NCBI GenBank assembly: GCA_025352865.1
Contig: JANXSB010000227.1
Location: forward strand, 1-10,493
DNA: 10,493 nt
Direction of reading: 5' to 3'
DNA from: Chthoniobacter sp.
Lineage (GTDB): Bacteria; Verrucomicrobiota; Verrucomicrobiia; Chthoniobacterales; Chthoniobacteraceae
The position numbers were made by a program, and so were the translations under genes. This document shows positions 5,521 to 10,493 of this stretch, piece by piece; within the stretch, counting starts at the first letter, position 1; every line of letters starts with the position of its first letter. The notes under the pieces were generated by a model. It saw nothing but the letters and a program-made list of their open reading frames with translations. It was not told the origin of the DNA and did not search any database.

Positions 5521-6315
5521 TCACGAACTCGCCGACGAGTACCGCCGCAGCGCGAAAAGCCAGAACGAGCGGCTTGCGGCGACGATGAACAGCGCCGCGC
5601 CCGCAAGCTGCGCTAGTCCGCTCCACGGCGATTCCAGTGCGCGGGCGAGGATGCGGGAGGGCACGTTCGTGACGATGATGACGGGAATGAAATAGCTGAA
5701 GATGATTTTGAAAACGCCGCGGAAAACCGTGTCGGGATAGCGCGCGACATTGAAGACATTGAAATAGCCGTAAATCAGCCCCTGCGCCCGCATGACCCAG
5801 AACGCCGCGGTGGCCAGGCCGAAGAGGATCGCGTAATGCACGGCCACGCCGAACGGAATGCACGCGAGGAAAAGCGCGACCTGCCGCGCGTTCGGCACGA
5901 CGCCCAATTTGAAAAGCGAGAAGACGACAATCGCCACGCCGACGAGCGCGTTGACGATATTGTCCATGCCGAACTTCCGCGTGGAGACGGCGAATTGCGC
6001 ATCGACTGGCAGGAGCAGCATGAGATCGAGCCGCCCGGTGCGGATGAGGTCGGGCAGCTCGGCGAGGTTCACGTAAAAGAACGCCTGGAAAATCTGCGCG
6101 ATGATCTGGTGCGTGCCGACGAGGAGCACGCATTCCCACTTCGACCATCCGCCGATGTTGTCCACATGGCCGTAGAGCACTTCGAGAAAAATCATCTGCC
6201 CGGCGAACCAGAGAAATTCGACGAGCATCCAGAGCAGGAAGTTCGCCTTGAAACTCATCTCACGAATCAGCGAGTTGCGGATCATCAGCCAGTAGATTTC
6301 GAGGTAGCGGCGCAC
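5521..6315 (-). CDS. ABC-2 type transporter permease (COG3694/PF06182-like)
   Basis: 264 residues if started at GTG 6315; an in-frame TTG at 6330 would add five residues (MQKNA). I prefer GTG because the protein would then begin with the family-typical short basic segment VRRYLEIYWLMIRNSLIREM. About six membrane segments are visible, around FLLWMLVEFLWFAGQMIFL, CVLLVGTHQIIAQIF, NIVNALVGVAIVVFSLF, VALFLACIPFGVAVHYAIL, KIIFSYFIPVIIV and LAQLAGAALFIVAA. The cytoplasmic motif IRTGRLDLMLLLPVDAQF is characteristic of this permease group. These permeases normally work with a partner permease and an ATP-binding protein in one operon, exporting unknown substrates. Here the neighbours are the divergent sensor kinase and the dksA-like gene, so the partners must be encoded elsewhere. 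Confidence is high in the family, lower in the exact start. Confidence 0.85.
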   Translation of the reverse strand: MRRYLEIYWLMIRNSLIREMSFKANFLLWMLVEFLWFAGQMIFLEVLYGHVDNIGGWSKWECVLLVGTHQIIAQIFQAFFYVNLAELPDLIRTGRLDLMLLLPVDAQFAVSTRKFGMDNIVNALVGVAIVVFSLFKLGVVPNARQVALFLACIPFGVAVHYAILFGLATAAFWVMRAQGLIYGYFNVFNVARYPDTVFRGVFKIIFSYFIPVIIVTNVPSRILARALESPWSGLAQLAGAALFIVAASRSFWLFALRRYSSASS

Positions 6316-6402
6316 GGCGTTTTTTTGCAAATATCCGCGTTGCCGTTTCTTGGCGAGCGGTTTGCGCTCGAATGCCCCGGGGGGCCGGACTACCTAGATG
6401 GC

Positions 6403-8750
6403 GTGAATATTTTCCCCCGGATCATCGCTGCTCTTGCTGCGGCCTGCGTGGTGCTCGCAGGGGCGCGGGGCGAGGAAATAAGCGGGCGTTTCCTGGTGCG
6501 CTCGTGGCAGTCGGAGGATGGGCTACCGAGCAATGTGGTGCGCTCCGTGACGCAGGCGGCGGATGGCTATCTGTGGGTGGCGACGGCGGAGGATGTGGTG
6601 CGGTTCGATGGCGTGCGTTTCACCGGGTTTGCGACCGAGCCGGAGGCGGCCCTGGCGCGGGGCACGGTGCGCGCACTTTTCGCCCAGGAAGACGGCGATA
6701 TGTGGGTGGCGACGACGCGCGGCGGGCTGCTGCGCTGGTACGGGGGACGGCTGGCGAAGGTCTGGAAAGATCTCAGCATCCCCCTCGCACCGAGTGTCAC
6801 GCAGGTGGTGAAGGACGGGCGCGGCGGCGTGCTGATCGTGCGCGCGGCGGAGGTGTGGCGGGTGGAGGGGGATGCTGCCCCGGTGCTGACCGAGCGGACC
6901 CCGGAGGTCGCGGAGCGGTTGCGGGTGGATGCCGAAGCCTCGTCGGTGCGGGCGCATTCGGGCGTGCGCGCGCAATTGCGCGACCGGCGGGGACGCGTGT
7001 GGACGGCGGGCGCGGCGGGGCGGCTCACCGTCACCGAACCGGCGGGCGGCTCCGCGCCCGTGGTGCTCGCGACGGTGGAGCCGGGGAACCGCATCAATGA
7101 ACTCTGCGAGGATCGCGAGGGCAGCATCTGGGTGGCGACGGCCGACAGCGGGCTGGTGCAAATCCGCGAGCGCCGCGCGGAGGTGCTGACGGCCGCCGAC
7201 GGTCTCTCCGACCGCACCGCTTTCGCGGTGCTGCAAGATCGGGCGGGCGCGTGGTGGGTGGGCAGCAAGCGCGGCGGACTCGACCGCCTCGGCGACGCCG
7301 GGGCGACGCATTTCGAGGTCGGCGACGGCAGCGGCAACCGTCCGATTTCCGCCCTCTGCGAAGACCGCGCCGGGCGGCTCTGGGTGGCCACGCGCGACGG
7401 CAGCGTCTTTCGCCAGGAGGGCGCCGCGTTTTTGCCGGCGTTCCCCGTGACGCTGGCGAGCAAGGTCGTGACGATCGTGGAAGATGGGCGCGGGGGTCTG
7501 TGGTTTGGCGGCCTCCAGGGGCTGGCGAGGTTCGCGGAGGGCACGGTGACGCACTGCGGCGCGGAGGTCGGTTTCACCAGCACGAACGTCTCCGCACTGG
7601 CGACGGCCGCGGCGGGGACGCTCAGGGCGGGCACCCATGACGGGCGCATTTTCCGCGGCGATGAAAAGGGCTTCGCGGTGCTCGGCGCGGCCTCGGCGCT
7701 GGGCGGGTGGTGCTGGCGCTGCTCGTGGAGGCGGACCATTCGCTGTGGGCGGCGACGCTTGGCGGCGGTCTGTTTCATTGGCAGGCGGGGCGGTTCATCC
7801 GTTTCGCCACGGAGGAAGGTCTGCCCGATGCGCGGCTCACGAGCGTGCTGGACGACGGCGTGGGGTCCCTGTGGCTCGGCTCGCTCGGGGGGATTTTTCG
7901 TGTGAGCAAAGCGGAACTGCGCGCCATCGAGGAGCGCCGCCAGACGGCCGCGAGCTGGCTCCAACTCGACCGCTCCGACGGCCTGCTCACGCGCGAATGC
8001 ACCGGCGGATTTCAGCCCGCCGCGTGGCGCGCGCAGGACGGCGAGCTGCGCTTTCCCACGGTCAATGGCGTCGACCGCATCCGCCCGGAAAAGCTCGCTA
8101 CGAATCCCGTGCCGCCGCCCGTCCTCATCGAGGAAGTCCGCCTCAACGACCGCGCCCGCATCGCCCGCGACCTCCACGATGATCTCGGCGCGAGCCTCAC
8201 GGAAATCTCCATGCTCGCCGCCCTCGCCGCCGAGGAGCACGCGCCCGCCGAGGCGCTGCGCGAACCGCTCCAGCAGATTGCCGGCAAAGCGCGCACCCTC
8301 GTCGGCGCGCTCGATGAAATCGTCTGGGCCGTCAATCCGCGCCACGCCTCGCTCGCCTCGCTGGCCGATTACCTCGCGGCTTTCGCCACCGAGTTTCTCG
8401 CCTCCACCGGCTTCGCGCTGCGGCTCGACGTGGCGCACGACCTGCCCCCGCTGCCGCTCAATGCGGAGCGCCGCCACGGCCTTTTCCTCGCCGTGCGCGA
8501 GGCGCTGAACAATGCCGTGAAACACTCCGGCACCCGCGAAGTCTGGCTGCGCCTGCGACTCGATGCGGATTGTCTCCTCATCACCATCGAGGATCACGGG
8601 CGCGGTTTTGACCCGGCGAAAAAATCCGGCGGCGACGGCCTCCGCAATCTGTGCGAGCGCCTCACCGACCTCGGCGGCGAATGCCGCATCGACAGCATCG
8701 ACGGCGCGGGCACCCGCGTGCATTTTCGTCTGCCGCTCCCTCCGCCATGA
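6403..8750 (+). pseudogene. Propeller-type sensor histidine kinase, frameshifted and missing its membrane region
   Basis: The likely start is GTG 6403, giving a signal peptide (MNIFPR, then IIAALAAACVVLAGARG). About eleven propeller repeats follow, each with a D..G.LWVAT..GL.R pattern, for example ADGYLWVAT, EDREGSIWVATADSGL and EDRAGRLWVATRDGSV. The first frame runs to a stop at 7903-7905. Homology moves to the next frame at GGG 7705-7707, as if one G were missing: the continuing blade reads VLALLVEADHSLWAATLGGG. After FPTVNGVDRIRPEKLATNP and VPPPVLIEEVRLND, the sequence goes directly to RARIARDLHDDLGASLTEI (phospho-acceptor His at 8175-8177) and an ATPase domain with N box REALNNAVKHSG, DHGRGFD and GDGLRNL. 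In the usual family a Y_Y_Y domain, a membrane helix and a coiled coil of roughly 130-150 residues stand at that junction (about 8148-8152). Without them an exported propeller cannot be joined to a cytoplasmic kinase. It is probably inactive; one frameshift may be a sequence error. Confidence 0.8.
7707..8750 (+). CDS. Kinase half of the sensor as read in its own frame
   Basis: As the bases stand, the second frame is open from GTG 7707 to TGA 8748-8750 (347 residues). It holds the last two propeller repeats (VEADHSLWAATLGGG and DDGVGSLWLGSLGG), the CTGGFQPAAWRAQDGELRFP segment that usually ends the second propeller, then HisKA_3 (about 148-215) and HATPase_c (about 250-345). Without the upstream part it would be a soluble kinase with no signal peptide, coiled coil or membrane helix. 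Nothing suggests an independent start here: GTG 7707 lies within a propeller blade, and no Shine-Dalgarno sequence precedes it. The ATG of the response regulator overlaps the TGA. Confidence 0.5.
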   Translation: MVLALLVEADHSLWAATLGGGLFHWQAGRFIRFATEEGLPDARLTSVLDDGVGSLWLGSLGGIFRVSKAELRAIEERRQTAASWLQLDRSDGLLTRECTGGFQPAAWRAQDGELRFPTVNGVDRIRPEKLATNPVPPPVLIEEVRLNDRARIARDLHDDLGASLTEISMLAALAAEEHAPAEALREPLQQIAGKARTLVGALDEIVWAVNPRHASLASLADYLAAFATEFLASTGFALRLDVAHDLPPLPLNAERRHGLFLAVREALNNAVKHSGTREVWLRLRLDADCLLITIEDHGRGFDPAKKSGGDGLRNLCERLTDLGGECRIDSIDGAGTRVHFRLPLPPP

Positions 8751-9396
8751 CTACCACCGTCGCCATCGTCGAAGACAACGCCGTCGTCGGCGCGAGCCTG
8801 CGCCGCATCGTCGAGAGCGCGCCGGATTGCACCTGGCGGGCGTGTGGCGGAGCGGCGAGGAGGCGCTGGAAAAAGTCCCCGCCTTCCGCCCCGACGTGGT
8901 GCTCATGGACATCCACATGCCCGGAATTTCCGGCATTGAAACGACCGCTCGGCTGAAGGCGCTGCTGCCCGATTTGCTCGTCATCATGGTCACCGTCTAT
9001 CGCGACCACGACAAGATCTTCGACGCCCTCAAGGCCGGCGCGTGCGGCTATCTGCTCAAGCGTTCGTCGCCCGACGAAATCCGCCGCGCCATCGCCGAAG
9101 TGCGCACCGGCGGCGCGCCGATGAGCGCGGAAATCGCGCGCAGCGTCGTCGAGGCCTTTCACCGCCAGCCCAAGCCGCACGAGGAAGCGGCGAATCTTTC
9201 CAAACGCGAAACGGAAATTCTCGGCCTTCTTACGCAGGGTCTGGCGAACAAGGAAATCGCCGACCGCCTCGGCCTCAGCATCGAAACCGTGCGCGTGCAT
9301 CTGCGTCGCATCTACGACAAACTCCACGTTCACTCGCGCACCGAGGCCGCGATGAAATACCGCGACGCCGGCGGCGGGCTCGGCCGCGTGGGCTAG
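8747..9396 (+). pseudogene. NarL/LuxR-type response regulator, frameshifted
   Basis: ATG 8747 overlaps the kinase TGA (ATGA), the usual arrangement for a cognate pair. The first 29 codons read MTTTVAIVEDNAVVGASLRR and IVESAPDCT; the family match then continues in another frame from CTG 8833 (LAGVWRSGEEAL), as if one C were missing after ACC 8831-8833. With that base restored, the product is 216 residues. It has a receiver domain (acidic pair E9-D10, phospho-acceptor Asp55 in VVLMDIHMPG, Thr83, Lys105 in GYLLKRS) and a LuxR-type helix-turn-helix at about 151-208 (LSKRETEILGLLTQG, NKEIADRLGLSIETVRVHLR). All key residues are present, so the single-base shift is the only lesion seen. As read, the first frame stops in the 8950s, and only a start inside the receiver, such as GTG 8842, would give the remainder. 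The TAG stop overlaps the stop of the convergent PEP-CTERM gene. Confidence 0.8.
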
Positions 9397-10091
9397 CTCC
9401 GGCGGCGGAAGCCGAGGAGCGAGAGGGCACCCACGGCCAGTGTGGCGCAGGTGGAAGGTTCCGGGGCCTCGGTCGTTACGAGGTCCGCACTGACGGTTAC
9501 CCCGCCGCTGTCTCCGCCGCTCGCGTTTCTGACCGCGAGGACGATCTCGTTGGCGCCGACTTTGAAGAATGACGAGGGAAAGCTGGCTGCGGTGCTCACG
9601 GTAAATGGCAGCCCGCCCAGATAGCCGTTGGTCACGGTCCCGTCCGAGGCCACAAACAGCCGGTGGTTCGGATCGTTGAAATTCCCCGACGTGAAATCAC
9701 CTTCGAGCGCGAGTTCATGCCCGTTGATGAAGATGTCGAGATCGTTGTCGAAAGACGCGCTCAAGTCGAGTGTGACCGCGGTGAAGGCCGCAAGACTGAA
9801 GGTGGCACGGTAGAAACTCACATCGCTGCCGGCGAAGAGGATGGCCGCTCCCGGCACGGGAAAGATGTAGCTCGCACCTTCCACCGGGATCTCGGTGTAG
9901 GTCGAGACGTCCGGTAAAAACGCGGACGCCCCCGACCAGGGAACATCGTTGGAATTGCTCGTATCCACGACGGTGCTCAGCAGCCAGTCCGTAGTGTTCG
10001 TCACGAGCGAAATGGTCGCGGCCGTGGCTGGACCAGTGCCGAGCGCGCAGGAGAGGGTGAGGATGGCGAGGGTCTTGGTGGAGTTTTTCAT
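9393..10091 (-). CDS. PEP-CTERM sorting-domain secreted protein
   Basis: 232 residues from ATG 10091, TAG at 9393-9395. The frame is open upstream to 10337, but ATG 10091 starts a clear signal peptide (MKNSTKTLAILTLSCALGTG, cleavage expected after PATAA). The C-terminus is a PEP-CTERM sorting signal: Pro-Glu-Pro at 210-212, a hydrophobic helix (CATLAVGALSLLGF) and a final RRR. Such proteins are exported and processed by an exosortase, often together with exopolysaccharide production. The middle part is rich in Thr, Ser, Asp and aromatic residues. It includes FDNDLDIFINGHEL and FFKVGANEIVLAVRN, a pattern like galactose-binding-type beta-sandwich domains, so a carbohydrate-binding role is possible but not shown. 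No exosortase lies in the window. The 283 bases between its start and the divergent S4 gene hold no further gene that I can support, and I saw no secure promoter there. Confidence 0.88.
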   Translation of the reverse strand: MKNSTKTLAILTLSCALGTGPATAATISLVTNTTDWLLSTVVDTSNSNDVPWSGASAFLPDVSTYTEIPVEGASYIFPVPGAAILFAGSDVSFYRATFSLAAFTAVTLDLSASFDNDLDIFINGHELALEGDFTSGNFNDPNHRLFVASDGTVTNGYLGGLPFTVSTAASFPSSFFKVGANEIVLAVRNASGGDSGGVTVSADLVTTEAPEPSTCATLAVGALSLLGFRRRS

Positions 10092-10374
10092 GCGCGCAGG
10101 TGCGGTCTGGTGATTGTGGATTCGCTGCCGGAGCGGACCCGGTGTGGTGGATTGAGGCGGTGAAGTCCGCTGTTCGACGAAGAGGCAAACCGATGAAAAC
10201 CCCATGGTGATTCCACGCCAGACTGGTAGCACAGTGACGCGGCAAACGCTGGGGCTCACCAGTGGTATGGCGAGAAAAATCTCAAACAATTTTCGGCCGG
10301 GAATCTGAACGCGGCTCAAGCCTGGCCGCACGTCCATCTGGTTTTACGCACGGCGAGGCCGTAGCGTGCGTCAC

Positions 10375-10493
10375 ATGCGACTCGACCAATGGCTCTGGGC
10401 CGTCCGCGTTTTCAAAACGCGGGCGCTGGCTGTCGAGGCGATCAAGGCCCGGCATGTAAAAGTGAACGGTGCGGAAACGAAGCCCGCGCACGA
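10375..10493 (+). CDS. S4-domain RNA-binding protein, Hsp15-like (3' truncated)
   Basis: ATG 10375; the frame is open to the window edge (39 complete codons). The start MRLDQWLWAVRVFKTRALAV and the continuation EAIKARHVKVNG are the S4 RNA-binding fold as found in Hsp15 (HslR) and related proteins ('MRLDKWLWAARFFKTRSLA..AI..G.V.VNG'). Hsp15 binds stalled 50S subunits that carry nascent chains and helps recycle them after heat stress. Other short S4 proteins share this N-terminus, so the precise subfamily needs the missing C-terminal part. It is divergent from the PEP-CTERM gene. Confidence 0.85.
   Translation, partial: MRLDQWLWAVRVFKTRALAVEAIKARHVKVNGAETKPAH

Noticed and set aside
5836..6402. 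Upstream extension of the sensor kinase frame
   Set aside because: It is antisense to the permease. The signal peptide beginning at GTG 6403 gives a natural start.
7700..7715. Programmed -1 frameshift in the sensor kinase
   Set aside because: There is no X-XXY-YYZ slippery heptamer or evident downstream stem, and the Gly codon would re-pair poorly after slipping.
6567..8723. 718-codon open frame on the minus strand across the sensor kinase
   Set aside because: It is antisense to the propeller and kinase, carries no recognisable domain, and has the Arg/Ala/His-rich composition typical of shadow frames in G+C-rich genes.
10345..10372. Six-base inverted repeat (ACGCAC/GTGCGT) before the S4-domain gene
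   Set aside because: It is short, has a 15-base loop and no T run, and is expected by chance in G+C-rich DNA.

Overview
The window is a G+C-rich stretch of a bacterial chromosome. It most resembles Verrucomicrobiota, perhaps an Opitutaceae-like lineage. That placement is inference from gene content: a PEP-CTERM secreted protein, a large propeller-type sensor kinase, an RRM RNA-binding protein, a DksA-family protein with a long Lys/Ala/Pro-rich tail, and small DUF2934 and DUF6504 proteins. No rRNA, tRNA, CRISPR array, transposase or phage gene is visible.

Layout. Positions 1-2091 (+) carry the C-terminal part of a tetratricopeptide-repeat protein and three small genes (DUF6504-like, DUF2934-like, and an unrecognised 83-residue protein). 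Positions 2088-6315 all lie on the minus strand. In transcription order they are: a lone ABC-2 type membrane permease; a dksA-like gene, rpmG and rpsR in a probable operon closed by a rho-independent terminator; an RRM RNA-binding protein with its own terminator; and miaA. Most of this block concerns ribosome function, RNA binding or transcription control. Positions 6403-9396 (+) hold a histidine kinase / LuxR-type response regulator pair with overlapping ATGA junction. Positions 9393-10091 (-) encode a PEP-CTERM protein, and the + strand from 10375 to the edge begins an S4-domain (Hsp15-like) RNA-binding protein.

The two-component pair looks damaged. The kinase needs one extra base near 7705 to stay in frame, and the response regulator needs one near 8833. 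The kinase also appears to have lost, in frame, the Y_Y_Y domain and membrane helix that normally join propeller and kinase. The frameshifts could be homopolymer errors; the missing block could not be, although a mis-assembly could produce it.

Other structures worth attention are two dispersed-repeat-like palindromes placed right at start codons. One, a G+C-rich pair of competing hairpins, covers the miaA start. The other, a very A+T-rich long hairpin, ends four bases before rpsR. Two convergent gene pairs overlap at their stop codons (2088-2091 and 9393-9396). I did not find a clearly new multi-gene system; the most unusual items are the broken sensor operon and the start-site palindromes.
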